Assembly (NCBI GenBank): GCA_015056055.1
Contig: SVHC01000002.1
Location: 1-64,000 of the forward strand
Direction: 5' to 3'
Source of the DNA: Clostridiales bacterium
Lineage (GTDB): Bacteria; Bacillota; Clostridia; Christensenellales; Aristaeellaceae
DNA length: 64,000 nt
This document shows, in pieces, positions 44,209 through 54,823 of this stretch. The notes under the pieces were generated by a model. It did not search any database. It was not told the origin of the DNA and was given only the letters and a program-made list of their open reading frames with translations. The first letter of the stretch is position 1. Each line of letters opens with the position of its first letter. The translations under genes and the position numbers were made by a program.

Positions 44209-44257
44209 GATAAAAGGCCTCCTTATGGCTGAAAGTATGTTTTTACGTATGTTCTTT

Positions 44258-44286
44258 ATTGTAGCACATGGAGAAAAGAAATACAA
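44258..44286 (-). promoter_or_regulatory. Promoter of the beta-lactamase-like gene
   Basis: Minus strand TTGTAT, 17-bp spacer, TACAAT. Confidence 0.65.
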
Positions 44287-44331
44287 TCATTCTGTGATGC
44301 AATTCTTAATGATGGCTTTCGGGAAAATTAC

Positions 44332-44361
44332 TTGTACACGCCTTTGCGTATGTGATATAAT
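44332..44361 (+). promoter_or_regulatory. Promoter of the pyrB-pyrC-carA-carB operon
   Basis: TTGTAC, 18-bp spacer, TATAAT (44356-44361). The leader is only about 28 nt, too short for a PyrR-type attenuator, so control must act elsewhere or by start-site choice. Confidence 0.7.
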
Positions 44362-44395
44362 ACAAAACTGATAAATCGTGAAGGGGTGGAGAAAA

Positions 44396-45271
44396 TTGTC
44401 GAAGAATCTGCTTGCACTGAGTGATCTGGGCGTACAGGAAATTCAGAGTATGCTGGAGGAGGCTCAATTTTTTCGTGAGACGGGTCTTTATCCCCGTTTG
44501 GAGGGTAAGGTAGCCTGTAATTTATTTTTTGAATCGTCGACTCGCACCCAATATAGCTTCTGTGTTGCTCAGAATAAGATGGGTATGCGAGTCGTTTCTT
44601 TTGATCCGGCGAGCTCTTCGATGAATAAGGGCGAAACTTTTTATGACACGGTTAAGGTGTTTGACAGCCTGGGTGTAGATGTGATGGTTATCCGTCATCA
44701 GGAAAACGAATACTATCGCGAACTGCTGGGTCATATCCGTGCTCCGCTGGTAAATGGCGGCGACGGCACGGGCAACCATCCCACGCAGAGCCTGCTGGAC
44801 CTTCTGACCATCCGCCAGGAATTTGGCCGCTTTGAAGGCCTGAAGGTCTCTATCATTGGCGACGTTCGCTATTCCCGTGTAGCGCGCACCAACTACGAAG
44901 TAATGCGCCGTTTGGGCATGGAGGTTGTAATTGCAGGCCCCGAGGAGTTCCTTACGCCGGAATATCCTGATGAGGATGTAGATAAGGCGATCGCCACTTC
45001 TGATGTCGTTATGATGCTGCGCATTCAGAAGGAAAGGCAGACGCTCTGGCAGCGCTTCACGGAGGAACAGTATCATTCCGCTTATGGTCTGACTGCAGAG
45101 CGTGTAAACAAAATGAAGGAAAAGGCCATTATCCTGCATCCTGCGCCCTTTAATCGCGGCGTGGAAATTGCAAGCGAAGTGGTAGAGTGCGATAAGTCCC
45201 GTATTTTCCGCCAGATGGAAAATGGTGTGTTTGTTCGCATGGCGGCAATCCGCCGCGCGGTGGAAGACTAA
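44396..45271 (+). CDS. pyrB: Aspartate carbamoyltransferase, catalytic subunit
   Basis: 291-aa enzyme joining carbamoyl phosphate and aspartate in pyrimidine synthesis. The carbamoyl-phosphate site FFESSTRTQYSF and GDGTGNHPTQSLLDLLTI are conserved, as is VIRHQENEYYRELL, close to the Bacillus protein. The TTG at 44396 is chosen: it gives MSKNLLALSD and follows GGTGGAG; an in-frame GTG six codons upstream overlaps that site. No pyrI is seen. The stop shares one base with the pyrC start. Confidence 0.93.
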   Translation: MSKNLLALSDLGVQEIQSMLEEAQFFRETGLYPRLEGKVACNLFFESSTRTQYSFCVAQNKMGMRVVSFDPASSSMNKGETFYDTVKVFDSLGVDVMVIRHQENEYYRELLGHIRAPLVNGGDGTGNHPTQSLLDLLTIRQEFGRFEGLKVSIIGDVRYSRVARTNYEVMRRLGMEVVIAGPEEFLTPEYPDEDVDKAIATSDVVMMLRIQKERQTLWQRFTEEQYHSAYGLTAERVNKMKEKAIILHPAPFNRGVEIASEVVECDKSRIFRQMENGVFVRMAAIRRAVED

Positions 45272-46479
45272 TGGGCGCCCGTGTATATGCCGGCGGTCAG
45301 GTTTATCGCAACGGCAGACTGGATGAGCTTGACATCTGCGTAGAGGATGGAATCATCACTGCAATCGGAAAGGATCTTCCCGGCGAAGACCGCGTGGACT
45401 GCACCGGCAAGATCATTACGCCCGGCTTTATCGACCTGCATGTGCATCTGCGTGAGCCGGGATATGAAAAGAAAGAGACCATTGCTTCCGGAACAGCGCT
45501 TGCGAAAAAGAGCGGCTTTCAGACTGTGTGCGCCATGCCGAATCTGAATCCCGCGCCGGACGCACCTGAAACTGCCGATGTGGAGCTTGCTGCAATTCGC
45601 CGCAGCGCCGAAATCGATACGCGCATTTACGGTACGATTACCCGTGAGCGTGCCGGTAAGGAACTGTCGGATATCGAAGGTCTTGCGCCTTTTGTGTGCG
45701 GATATACGGATGACGGCAGCGGCATTCAGAGCGAAGCTCTGATGGAAGAGGCGATGCTTGCCATCAAAAAGACCGGGCATTTCCTGGCTGCTCATGTAGA
45801 GGATATGGCATTGGTACCGAAGGGTGGCTGCATCCGCGAGGGCATTGCGTCTGAAAAGTTCGGCGTGGTAGGTATTCCGCCGGAGTCCGAAACGCAGCAG
45901 CTTCTGCGCGATCTGAAACTTGTGGAGAAGACGGGCGTGCGCTATCACATGTGCCATATCTCCGCAAAGGAAAGCGTTGAAGCCATCCGCGAAGCTAAGC
46001 AAAAGGGTCTGCCGGTAACGTGCGAAGTTACGCCGCATCAGCTGTGCCTGTGCGACGAGGATATTACCGAGGATAACGGCCGGTTCAAGATGAACCCGCC
46101 GCTGGGAACGCAGGAAGACCGCCGTGCGCTGATCATCGGTGTTCTGGACGGAACGATCGATGTAATCGCTACGGACCATGCACCGCATACGCCTGAGGAA
46201 AAGGGCAGGGGACTGGCGCTTTCCGCGTTTGGCGTATCCGGATTTGCAACGGCATTTGCCGCCAGCATTTCCGTGCTGCCGATTACGGTTGTACTGCAAA
46301 AGATGATTGATGCACCCGCGCGCATTCTGGGAATGGGTGATGTTACCCTGCGCGAGGGAATGAAGGCATGCTTTAACATCCTGCATATGAATCCCTGGAC
46401 CGTATGCAGCGAGGGAAGAAGCACTCCGTTTGAGGGAATGACGCTTACAGGAGGTTGCGAATGCAGAATCGAAAATTGA
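45271..46479 (+). CDS. pyrC: Dihydroorotase
   Basis: 402-aa zinc amidohydrolase closing carbamoyl-aspartate to dihydroorotate. The metal ligands are in DLHVHLREPGYE, later His in AAHVED and CHISAKES, and catalytic Asp in VIATDHAPHTPEEK. The length and motif order match class I (Bacillus-type) enzymes. It starts within the pyrB stop (TAATG), so translation is coupled. Its 3' end overlaps carA. Confidence 0.94.
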   Translation: MGARVYAGGQVYRNGRLDELDICVEDGIITAIGKDLPGEDRVDCTGKIITPGFIDLHVHLREPGYEKKETIASGTALAKKSGFQTVCAMPNLNPAPDAPETADVELAAIRRSAEIDTRIYGTITRERAGKELSDIEGLAPFVCGYTDDGSGIQSEALMEEAMLAIKKTGHFLAAHVEDMALVPKGGCIREGIASEKFGVVGIPPESETQQLLRDLKLVEKTGVRYHMCHISAKESVEAIREAKQKGLPVTCEVTPHQLCLCDEDITEDNGRFKMNPPLGTQEDRRALIIGVLDGTIDVIATDHAPHTPEEKGRGLALSAFGVSGFATAFAASISVLPITVVLQKMIDAPARILGMGDVTLREGMKACFNILHMNPWTVCSEGRSTPFEGMTLTGGCECRIEN

Positions 46480-47540
46480 TTTTTGAAAACGGCCGCGTAT
46501 TTGAAGGCGAAGGCTTCGGTGCGAAATGCGACGCAGTATGCGAAGTTGTGCTCAATACGGCAGTAGTCGGCTATCAGGAAATTCTCTCTGACCCGAGCTG
46601 CTATGGTCAGCTGGTAGTAATGACCTATCCGCTGATCGGCAATTACGGTCTGACGGACGAGGATTATGAGTCCCGTACGCCGAAAATCGGCGGCTTTGTT
46701 GTGCGTGAATATAACGATGCGCCCTCCAACTACCGCTATACCCGCACGCTTGCGGACGTAATGGCGGAGAACAACATCCCCGGTATTGCAGGCGTTGATA
46801 CCCGCGCAATCACCCGCATGATCCGTGATGAGGGCGGTATGCGCGCGATCCTTACCGATCTGCCGGTTGAAGAAGCGATGGCAAAGCTGCGCGCTTCCGA
46901 AGTCCGTAAGGATCAGGTTGCATGTGTGGGCAGCAAGAGCGTATGGTATTCCCGCACCGCAAACTATAAATACAATGTGGTTGCTGTGGATTGCGGTATG
47001 AAGCAGAGCATCGTTCGCCGCCTCAATGAAAAAGGCTGCAACGTGATCGCTGTGCCCTATAACACCTCCGCAGAAACCGTTATGTCCTTTAAGCCGGACG
47101 CACTGCTTATTTCCAACGGTCCGGGTAATCCGGAAGATGTGCCCGAGGTAATTGAGCTTGTGCGCGCACTGCAGGGCAAGATGCCCATTTTCGGCATCGG
47201 TCTTGGACATCAGATCATTGCGCTGGCAAACGGCGCAACTGTAAGCCGTCTGAAGTTCGGTCAGGGCGGAAGCGGCCCTGTTAAGGAGCTTGCCACCGGC
47301 AAGGTAGAGCTGGCTTCCAAGCATCAGAGCTACACCGTTGATGCAGACAGCGTTGCGGGCACCAAACTGACGATTACCCATGTGAACCTGCTGGACAACT
47401 CCGTTGCCGGACTTGCCTGCGCAGAGGAGAAGGTATTCTCCGTTCAGTATCAGCCTGAAAGCGCACCCGGCCCGCAGGACAGTGATTATCTGTTTGACCG
47501 CTTTATCGCCATGATGGAGGAGGGACGCAGGAATGCCTAA
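46461..47540 (+). CDS. carA: Carbamoyl-phosphate synthase small subunit, glutaminase site lost
   Basis: 359 aa with both normal parts: the N-terminal CarA domain (residues 1-150) and a class I glutamine-amidotransferase domain (170-355). In active CarA the nucleophile lies in GICLGHQ and the catalytic His in QYHPE. Here these read FGIGLGHQ (Gly247, codon GGT) and VQYQPES (Gln331, codon CAG); the Glu is kept. The substrate loops also differ ([17 protein letters not shown]). It should not hydrolyse glutamine. The ATG at 46461 fits AGGAGG at 46450-46455. The frame is intact, and it overlaps carB by 8 bp. Confidence 0.93.
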   Translation: MQNRKLIFENGRVFEGEGFGAKCDAVCEVVLNTAVVGYQEILSDPSCYGQLVVMTYPLIGNYGLTDEDYESRTPKIGGFVVREYNDAPSNYRYTRTLADVMAENNIPGIAGVDTRAITRMIRDEGGMRAILTDLPVEEAMAKLRASEVRKDQVACVGSKSVWYSRTANYKYNVVAVDCGMKQSIVRRLNEKGCNVIAVPYNTSAETVMSFKPDALLISNGPGNPEDVPEVIELVRALQGKMPIFGIGLGHQIIALANGATVSRLKFGQGGSGPVKELATGKVELASKHQSYTVDADSVAGTKLTITHVNLLDNSVAGLACAEEKVFSVQYQPESAPGPQDSDYLFDRFIAMMEEGRRNA

Positions 47541-50500
47541 GCGTACAGACATTAAGAAGATTCTGGTTATTGGTTCCGGTCCGATCGTCATCGGCCAGGC
47601 GGCTGAGTTTGACTATTCCGGCACGCAGGCCTGCCTCGCTCTGAAGGAGCAGGGCTACACCGTTATCCTGATGAACTCCAACCCGGCGACTATCATGACC
47701 GATACCAACATCGCCGATAAGGTATACATGGAACCCCTTACCCTGGAATACACTGCGAAGATCATCCGCAAGGAGCGTCCGGATGCACTTCTGCCCACGC
47801 TGGGCGGCCAGACCGGTCTGAACCTTGCCATGCAGCTGCACAAGAAGGGCGTTCTGCAGGAGTGCCAGTGCGAAATTCTGGGTACCGGCTTTGAGTGCAT
47901 CGAAAACGCCGAGGACCGCGAACTGTTCAAGCAGCTGTGCATGAAGATTGGCGAGCCGGTTATTGCTTCCGACGTTGCCAACACCGTGGAAGAGGCGCTG
48001 GAAATTGCCCGCAAGATCGGCTATCCCGTTGTTCTGCGTCCTGCATTCACGCTGGGCGGTACCGGCGGCGGCTTTGCCGATAACGAGGAAGAGATGCTCG
48101 CCCGTATTGAAAACGCGCTGCATCTGTCCCCGGTAAGCCAGGTTCTGATTGAAAAATCCATCCGCGGCTATAAGGAAATCGAATTCGAGGTCATGCGCGA
48201 TAAGAACGATACCGCGCTGGCCATCTGCAGCATGGAAAATATGGATCCCGTCGGCGTTCACACGGGCGACTCCATCGTAGTTGCTCCCAGCCAGACGCTG
48301 ACCAACAAGGAATACCACATGCTCCGCGATGCAGCGCTGCGCCTGATTCGCGCGCTGGAGATCGAGGGCGGCTGCAATGTGCAGTTTGCACTGGATCCGT
48401 ATTCCATGAATTACTATGTTATCGAGGTTAACCCGCGCGTATCCCGTTCTTCCGCTCTGGCATCCAAGGCCAGCGGTTTCCCGATTGCAAAGGTCAGCGC
48501 ACTGATTTCTGTCGGCTTTACGCTGGAAGAAATTCCGCTGGCAAATGCAAATGCCAACTTCGAGCCCGCTCTGGACTATGTGGTATGCAAGGTTGCCCGC
48601 TTCCCGTTCGATAAGTTCGATAAGGCGTCCCGCAATCTGTCCACCCAGATGAAGGCCACCGGTGAAGTTATGGCTATCGGCCGTACCATGGAGGAGAGCA
48701 TCCTGAAGGCCGTGCGTTCTCTGGAATCCGGCGTAACGCATATCTGGCTGAAGAAGTTTGACAGCTTCACCACCGAGGCTCTATTTGAAGAAATCAAAAA
48801 TCCCACCGATGAGCGTCTGTATGCCATTGCAGAGCTGCTGCGCCGCGGTGCGGACCTGAACGATATTTGCGATGCTACGAGAATTGACTATTTCTTCATC
48901 TCCAAGCTGCGCAACATCGTTGATATGGAAGCAGTCATAAAGGCAAATCCGAAGAATCTGGATGTACTCCGCCGCGCAAAGCGTATGGGCATCTCGGATA
49001 TCTACATCGGCAAGTGCTGGGGCATGACCGAATCCGAAATGTACCTGCTGCGCCGTGACAATGGAATCAGGCCGGTATATAAGATGATCGATACCTGCGC
49101 AGGCCAGATTCCGTCCTACATTCCGTACTTCTACTCTACTTACGAGCAGGAGAACGAATCCATCGTTACCGATCGTCCCTCCGTTATCGTTCTGGGCGCA
49201 GGTCCGATCCGTATCGGTCAGGGCGTTGAGTTCGACTATTCCACCGTGCATGCCATCTGGGCAATCCGCGAGGCGGGATACGAGGCTATCATCATCAACA
49301 ACAACCCCGAAACGGTTTCCACGGACTACACGGTCAGCGATAAGCTCTATTTCGAGCCGCTGACGGTCGAAGATGTTATGAACATCATCGATATGGAGAA
49401 GCCCTTCGGCGTTATCGTTTCCCTGGGCGGTCAGACGGCCATCAACCTTGCAGACCGTTTGGACAAGCTGGGCGTTCCGATCATCGGCACGGACGTTGCC
49501 GCTATCGAGCGCGCCGAAAACCGCGACAGCTTCGAAAAGACCATGAACCAGCTGGGCATCCCGCAGCCCGAAGGCTGTGCCGTAACCCGCATTGAGGACG
49601 GCGTTGCCGCAGCTGCCCGCATCGGCTATCCGGTTCTGGTTCGTCCTTCCTACGTTCTGGGCGGCCGCGCGATGCAGATCGTTCATGACGAGGCATCTCT
49701 GCGCCACTATCTGCAGTCCGCAGTTCTGGTCAGCGAAGATCAGCCCGTTCTGGTTGACCGCTATGTCAGCGGTAAGGAACTTGAGGTTGACGCTGTCTGC
49801 GACGGCGAGGATGTATTCATTCCCGGTATCATGCAGCACGTTGAGCGCACCGGTGTTCACTCCGGTGACTCCATCAGCGTATATCCGACCTTCTCCGTAA
49901 GCGAGGAAGCAAAGAACACCATCATCGACTACACCAACCGCCTGGGTATAGGCATCGGTATCAAGGGACCGTTCAACATCCAGTTCATCGTGGATGAGAA
50001 TGACAAGGTGTACGTCATTGAGGTTAACCCGCGTTCTTCCCGTACCGTTCCCTTTATTTCGAAGGTCACCGGCATCAATCTGGCCAACATGGCAACCAAG
50101 GTTGCAATCGGTCAGACGCTGAAGATGCAGGGCTACGGCACCGGCATCGCAAAGGAAAAGGATCGCTGGTATGTCAAGGCTCCGGTATTCTCCTTTGCAA
50201 AGATCCGCGGCGTGGATACCTATCTGTCGCCGGAAATGAAGTCTACGGGCGAAGCCATCGGTTACGATACTACGCTGACTCGCGCTCTGTACAAGGCGCT
50301 GCAGGCGGCAAATATGCGCGTTGCAAACTACGGCACCGTATTTGTCACCATCGCAGATGCAGACAAGCCGCGCGCTCTGCCGCTCATCCGCCGCTTCTAC
50401 GATCTCGGCTTCAACATCGAGGCTACCGCAGGCACTGCACGTTTCCTGCGCGAAAACGGCGTGCGTACCCGCGTAAAGAAGAAGATCAGCGAAGGCAGCG

Positions 50501-50715
50501 ATGAAATTCAGGAATCTCTGAAGATGGGTCACGTTACCTACGTGATCAATACCCTCAGCGAAACCAGCGGCGATACCCATCGCCAGGATGGCTTCCTGAT
50601 CCGTCGTTTCGCGGTTGAAAACAACGTTACCATATTTACTTCGCTCGATACCGTAGGCGTTCTCCTTGATGTACTTGAGGAGATCACCATGAGCGTTTCG
50701 ACGATTGCAGACTAA
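47533..50715 (+). CDS. carB: Carbamoyl-phosphate synthase large subunit
   Basis: 1060-aa synthase making carbamoyl phosphate from bicarbonate, ammonia and two ATP. Two homologous ATP-grasp halves are complete ([12 protein letters not shown] in the first, [14 protein letters not shown] in the second), each with the NPR metal motif ([16 protein letters not shown] and [12 protein letters not shown]). The C-terminal MGS-like allosteric domain starts near residue 940 and ends in [16 protein letters not shown] loop after GFTLEEI is about four residues shorter than in E. coli. It is the last gene of the operon. Confidence 0.96.
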   Translation: MPKRTDIKKILVIGSGPIVIGQAAEFDYSGTQACLALKEQGYTVILMNSNPATIMTDTNIADKVYMEPLTLEYTAKIIRKERPDALLPTLGGQTGLNLAMQLHKKGVLQECQCEILGTGFECIENAEDRELFKQLCMKIGEPVIASDVANTVEEALEIARKIGYPVVLRPAFTLGGTGGGFADNEEEMLARIENALHLSPVSQVLIEKSIRGYKEIEFEVMRDKNDTALAICSMENMDPVGVHTGDSIVVAPSQTLTNKEYHMLRDAALRLIRALEIEGGCNVQFALDPYSMNYYVIEVNPRVSRSSALASKASGFPIAKVSALISVGFTLEEIPLANANANFEPALDYVVCKVARFPFDKFDKASRNLSTQMKATGEVMAIGRTMEESILKAVRSLESGVTHIWLKKFDSFTTEALFEEIKNPTDERLYAIAELLRRGADLNDICDATRIDYFFISKLRNIVDMEAVIKANPKNLDVLRRAKRMGISDIYIGKCWGMTESEMYLLRRDNGIRPVYKMIDTCAGQIPSYIPYFYSTYEQENESIVTDRPSVIVLGAGPIRIGQGVEFDYSTVHAIWAIREAGYEAIIINNNPETVSTDYTVSDKLYFEPLTVEDVMNIIDMEKPFGVIVSLGGQTAINLADRLDKLGVPIIGTDVAAIERAENRDSFEKTMNQLGIPQPEGCAVTRIEDGVAAAARIGYPVLVRPSYVLGGRAMQIVHDEASLRHYLQSAVLVSEDQPVLVDRYVSGKELEVDAVCDGEDVFIPGIMQHVERTGVHSGDSISVYPTFSVSEEAKNTIIDYTNRLGIGIGIKGPFNIQFIVDENDKVYVIEVNPRSSRTVPFISKVTGINLANMATKVAIGQTLKMQGYGTGIAKEKDRWYVKAPVFSFAKIRGVDTYLSPEMKSTGEAIGYDTTLTRALYKALQAANMRVANYGTVFVTIADADKPRALPLIRRFYDLGFNIEATAGTARFLRENGVRTRVKKKISEGSDEIQESLKMGHVTYVINTLSETSGDTHRQDGFLIRRFAVENNVTIFTSLDTVGVLLDVLEEITMSVSTIAD

Positions 50716-50723
50716 TATAGAAA

Positions 50724-50765
50724 AAACAAACTGTCGGCTGCTGTTGCGGTCGGCAGTTTGTTTTT
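50724..50765 (+). terminator. Terminator of the pyrimidine operon
   Basis: ACAAACTG / CAGTTTGT stem with an imperfect inner stem, then TTTTT. Confidence 0.75.
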
Positions 50766-50779
50766 GGTGCAAATATGTT

Positions 50780-50808
50780 TTGCACTTTTTCGCGGATTGT
50801 GATATAGT
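50780..50808 (+). promoter_or_regulatory. Promoter of the GH78 gene
   Basis: TTGCAC, 17-bp spacer, TATAGT (50803-50808). Confidence 0.7.
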
Positions 50809-50844
50809 ATAAAGAGGTACTAATCCATATAAGGAGGACCAAAG

Positions 50845-53034
50845 ATGACTGCAATGAATCATCCTTTTGGCGACGCCAAATGGATCGGTGGAACCGAGGA
50901 AGTCGTTTCTCCCATTATTCTGCGCCGCTTTAACGCAGAAAACGTTTCCCGCGCGACCCTGTATATCACGGGTCTTGGATATTTCGAAGCAAAAATCAAT
51001 GACAAGCTGGTATCGGAAGACCGCTTTGTTCCGCTGGTATCCGACTACGAACCGCGTGATCTTTCTAAATTTGCCTATCCGCTGCATGATACGCTGACCC
51101 ATCGTATTTATTACAATGTGTACGATGTTACCGCTCTGCTTGCAGATGGCGCCAATACGCTTGCGATTCAGCTGGGCAACGGCTTCTACCGTCAGACTGA
51201 GCGCAACTGCGAAGGTAAAGTCGATTTCGGCGATACGCTGAAGGCGCTCTATGCACTGGAACTTGAAACGGCGGACGGCATCGTGAAGCTGTATTCCGAC
51301 GGTACCGAAACCTGGAAGGAAAGCGAAATTACCTATAGCAACCTGTTCATCGGTGAAAAGATCGATGCACGTGTTCAGGGCGAGGAAAAGCCTGTTTTCA
51401 TCCTGCCGACTCCTGAAGCCACTCTCACCGAGCAGACCGGCACGCCGGACCGCGTAATCCGCCGCATCAAGCCCAAGTTCGTAGGCTATTGCGAAACCCG
51501 CGCCATTTATGACGTGGGTGAAAACATCACCGGCGTGGTTCGCGTTCACACCTCTGCTCCTGCAGGAACGGAGATTCGCATGGCGTATTCCGAGGAACTG
51601 CAGAAGCATCTGGAACTGAACTTCTGCTCCATCGGCTGGGAGTGCATCGGTGCATCGGGTCTTAACCAGATTCCGCGTGATGCATTCATTACGGACGGAA
51701 CTTCCCGCTGGTTTGAGCCGAAATTCACCTGGCACGGTTTCCGCTATTTTGAAGTCGGCGGCCCGGTGGATGATCTGGAAGTGCTCGTAATCCACAGTGA
51801 TGTTCCGGTTACTTCGACCTTTGACAGCCCCTCCGAGGGTCTGAATTTCCTGTTCGATGCATACATCCGCACCCAGCTGGATAACATGCACGGCAGCATT
51901 CCGTCCGACTGCCCGCATCGCGAGCGCCTTGGCTACACCGGCGACGGTCAGGTCTGCGCGCCCACCGTTATGATGATGATGGACAGCCGCAAGTTCTATG
52001 ATAAGTGGATTCAGGACATTCTGGATGGTCAGGATGTAAACAATGGCCATGTGCAGCACACCGCACCCCTCATGGGCGGCGGCGGCGGCCCGGGCGGCTG
52101 GGGCTGTGCCATCGTTCTGGTTCCGTATGCCTACTATAAGCAGTACGGCGATACGGCGATGGTGGAGCACACCTACGAGCCCATGCGCCGTTATATGGAC
52201 TATCTGGAGACGCGCAGCGAAAACGGCCTTGTCGTCCGCGAGGAAGAGGGCGGTTGGTGCCTGGGCGAATGGGTAACGCCGGGTCCTAACGTTCTGCCGG
52301 TTCCGTTCGTAAATACCTGCTATTATCTCAAGTGCCAGAACCTGCTCGTCGAAATGGCAAAGGCCATCGGCAAGGAGCAGGATATTCCGGCATACGAGGC
52401 AAAGATTGCCGAGCTCACCGCTGCAATCAAGGCGAACTACTATGACGCCGAAAAGGATACCTACTGCGGCGGCGTACAGGGCGCGGATGCCTTTGCTGTC
52501 TGGGCGGGTCTTGCAGGCGCAGAAATGGCTGCCAAGCTGGCGGAGAAGTATCTGGAACTCGGCCGCTTTGATACCGGCTTCCTCTGCACCGATATTCTGA
52601 CCGATGTTCTGATGGAGTACGGTTACGGCGATGCAGTTCTGAAACTGCTTGAAGGCGAAGGAGTGGGCACCTTCCTTTATATGAAGAGCAAGGAAGCTAC
52701 CACCATCTGGGAAACCTGGCATGGCACGGTATCCCACAACCATCCCATGTTCGGCGCTTGCGCACGCCAGCTGTTCACCGGCTTCCTCGGTATTCGCCAG
52801 AAGAAGGGCACTGTGGGTTATAAGACGATTGAAATCGCTCCCCGCATTCCCGAGAAGCTCGATTACGCCTCCGGCAGCATCGAAGCGCCTCAGGGCAAGA
52901 TCAGCGTAAGCTGGAAAAAGGTTGACGGAAAGGTCAACTTCGAAGTGCAGATTCCCTGCGGCATTGATGCCGAATTCGTCTACGGCGGCGAAAAGAAGGC
53001 TCTTTCCTGCGGCATGAATGCATTTGCGCTGTAA
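50845..53034 (+). CDS. Alpha-L-rhamnosidase (GH78)-like glycoside hydrolase
   Basis: 729 aa. N-terminal beta domains (residues 1-330) include the carbohydrate-binding YITGLGYFEAKIND fold. The (alpha/alpha)6 catalytic barrel carries the GH78 hallmark SDCPHRERLGYTGDGQ near residue 355 with the catalytic acid, and EGGWCLGEWVTPG further on. C-terminal beta domain with APQGKISVSWKKVDG. No signal peptide, so it cleaves imported rhamnosides in the cytoplasm. No rhamnose catabolism genes are adjacent. Rich in preferred codons. Confidence 0.88.
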   Translation: MTAMNHPFGDAKWIGGTEEVVSPIILRRFNAENVSRATLYITGLGYFEAKINDKLVSEDRFVPLVSDYEPRDLSKFAYPLHDTLTHRIYYNVYDVTALLADGANTLAIQLGNGFYRQTERNCEGKVDFGDTLKALYALELETADGIVKLYSDGTETWKESEITYSNLFIGEKIDARVQGEEKPVFILPTPEATLTEQTGTPDRVIRRIKPKFVGYCETRAIYDVGENITGVVRVHTSAPAGTEIRMAYSEELQKHLELNFCSIGWECIGASGLNQIPRDAFITDGTSRWFEPKFTWHGFRYFEVGGPVDDLEVLVIHSDVPVTSTFDSPSEGLNFLFDAYIRTQLDNMHGSIPSDCPHRERLGYTGDGQVCAPTVMMMMDSRKFYDKWIQDILDGQDVNNGHVQHTAPLMGGGGGPGGWGCAIVLVPYAYYKQYGDTAMVEHTYEPMRRYMDYLETRSENGLVVREEEGGWCLGEWVTPGPNVLPVPFVNTCYYLKCQNLLVEMAKAIGKEQDIPAYEAKIAELTAAIKANYYDAEKDTYCGGVQGADAFAVWAGLAGAEMAAKLAEKYLELGRFDTGFLCTDILTDVLMEYGYGDAVLKLLEGEGVGTFLYMKSKEATTIWETWHGTVSHNHPMFGACARQLFTGFLGIRQKKGTVGYKTIEIAPRIPEKLDYASGSIEAPQGKISVSWKKVDGKVNFEVQIPCGIDAEFVYGGEKKALSCGMNAFAL

Positions 53035-53131
53035 GCTGTTGGATGGATAAAATTTTATATAATATAATGAAACTGTTTGTACCCCTGTCCGGTACGCAAT
53101 GCTGTTGATTTAAGGTTTGAATGAGCGGCAG

Positions 53132-53276
53132 AGGCCTCCCTCTGATGAGGGAGGTGTCAAAACGTGAGTTTTGACGGAGGGAGAGAAAAATAGCTCCAAG
53201 TGTGAATGCATACACGGAGCTGAAAAATCTCTCCCTCAGTCAGCTTCGCTGCCAGCTCCCTCGTCAGAGGGAGCCC
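53132..53276. repeat. Inverted pair of dispersed CTCCCTC repeat units
   Basis: Left unit 53132-53183 (CCTCCCTCTGATGAGGGAGG, then GTCAAAACGTGAGTTTTGAC and GGAGGGAGAG). Right unit 53229-53276 is its reverse complement with variation (CTCTCCCTCAGTCAGCTTCG ... CCCTCGTCAGAGGGAG). Between them AGCTCC / GGAGCT closes a small hairpin. The structure resembles bacterial REP doublets. Confidence 0.8.
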
Positions 53277-53352
53277 TCATTCAAATGTTTGAATTAATGG
53301 CATTGCTGCTTTGGAAGGGGTCGCTGTTTTTTAATGACTATGCTTCCGTCCC

Positions 53353-53380
53353 TTGACAGCGCAGGCATACGGAGTATAAT
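53353..53380 (+). promoter_or_regulatory. Promoter of the MATE gene
   Basis: TTGACA, 16-bp spacer, TATAAT (53375-53380). Confidence 0.8.
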
Positions 53381-53415
53381 AGTATGTATGCGAAGAATTT
53401 ACAGGAGGGGACAGG

Positions 53416-54792
53416 ATGAAATTTAAACGGGCAAAAAAACAGTACGAAATGGACATGTGCACCGGCCCTCTTGTGCCGAAATTGTTGCGCTTTGCTCTGC
53501 CGCTCATGCTGACGGGCATACTGCAGCTTCTTTATAATGCGGCGGATGTTGTGGTTGTAGGTCGATTTGCGGGAGATACGGCGCTTGCTGCGGTAAGCTC
53601 CACGGGTTCACTGATCAACCTGATTGTAAACGTATTTATGGGCCTTTCTGTGGGTGCCAGCGTAATCACGTCGCGGTATTACGGAGCGGGTGATTACAAA
53701 TCTGTCGGTCAGACGGTGCATACCTCCATTGGCATCAGCTTGATTTGCGGCCTGATCGTAACGATTTTTGGCGTCGTGATGGCGCGGGAACTGCTGATTC
53801 TGATGGATTCTCCGCCGGATGTTCTTGACCAGGCGACGCTGTATGTGCAGATTTATTTCGCCGGCATGATTCCCAACATGCTGTATAACTTTGGCGCTGC
53901 AATCCTGCGCGCCGTGGGCGATACGAAGCGTCCGTTGTATTACCTTTCCATTTCCGGTCTTGTGAATGTACTTTTGAACCTGCTGTTTGTAATCGCGTTC
54001 CACATGGGTGTTGCGGGCGTTGCGTTGGCGACGATCATTTCGCAGGTGATTTCTGCAATTCTGGTTACGGTTTGCCTCATGCGCACGGAAGGCGCGATTC
54101 ATCTGGATTGGAGCAAGGTGCGCATTCATTGGAGGAAGCTTGGCGAAATCGCCAGAGTCGGTCTTCCGGCGGGCTTCCAGGGCGCGGTATTCTCCATTTC
54201 CAACGTTTTGATTCAGTCCTCCATCAACTCCTTCGGTTCGGCTGTTATGGCAGGTAACGGCGCAGCATCCAATATCGAAGGATTTGCCTATACGGCAATG
54301 AATGCCTTCCATCAGGCAGCGGTATCCTTCACCAGCCAGAATGTGGGTGCAAAGAAGTATGATGCGATCAACAGGATTTTGATCAGCTGTCTGATTATCG
54401 TGGCTGTGGTTGGTCTTGTGATGGGCAACGGAATTTATCTCCTGGGCAATGTGCTTGTCGGTATCTATACGCCCGACCCGGTGGTCATTCAGTATGGTAT
54501 AGACAGGCTTTCCATCGTCTGCACCACGTATTTCCTGTGCGGTATGATGGAAGTTGTGGTAGGCTCTCTGCGCGGTATGGGCGCGTCTGTTACGCCGATG
54601 ATCGTGTCTGCTTTGGGTGCATGCGGACTGCGCATTCTGTGGATTTATACCATCTTTGCCGCAAACCGCACAACGCAGATGCTGTTTATCTCCTATCCGG
54701 TATCGTGGATTCTTACGACTGCCGTGCATATCATTTGCTATATTGTAATTCGTAAGCGACTCATTCGTAGGAATACGCTTGCGGAGGCGTAG
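53416..54792 (+). CDS. MATE-family efflux transporter
   Basis: 458 aa with twelve membrane helices in two similar halves. The N-terminal MCTGPLVPKLLRFALPLML and the later GIPNMLYNFGAAILRAVGDT-like segment (GMIPNMLYNFGAAILRAVG) are typical of NorM/DinF-type exporters in Clostridia. It exports cationic drugs or metabolites using Na+ or H+. GGAGGGGA precedes the ATG. Monocistronic. Confidence 0.92.
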   Translation: MKFKRAKKQYEMDMCTGPLVPKLLRFALPLMLTGILQLLYNAADVVVVGRFAGDTALAAVSSTGSLINLIVNVFMGLSVGASVITSRYYGAGDYKSVGQTVHTSIGISLICGLIVTIFGVVMARELLILMDSPPDVLDQATLYVQIYFAGMIPNMLYNFGAAILRAVGDTKRPLYYLSISGLVNVLLNLLFVIAFHMGVAGVALATIISQVISAILVTVCLMRTEGAIHLDWSKVRIHWRKLGEIARVGLPAGFQGAVFSISNVLIQSSINSFGSAVMAGNGAASNIEGFAYTAMNAFHQAAVSFTSQNVGAKKYDAINRILISCLIIVAVVGLVMGNGIYLLGNVLVGIYTPDPVVIQYGIDRLSIVCTTYFLCGMMEVVVGSLRGMGASVTPMIVSALGACGLRILWIYTIFAANRTTQMLFISYPVSWILTTAVHIICYIVIRKRLIRRNTLAEA

Positions 54793-54823
54793 GGGTTAAA
54801 TTCCCTCAGTCATCTAACGATGT

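Larger units (their letters stand above)
53035..53415. other. Gene-free region with an inverted repeat pair
   Basis: Holds an AT-rich start, the repeat pair at 53132-53276, and the MATE promoter at 53353. No gene is seen. Confidence 0.7.

Noticed and set aside
42766-44232. 488-codon open frame on the plus strand
   Set aside because: Antisense to the beta-lactamase-like gene and the 5' end of the parB-like gene.
48781-52743. Open frame of 1320 codons on the minus strand
   Set aside because: It is the antisense shadow of carB and the GH78 gene, produced by their biased codons; no ribosome site or family motif.
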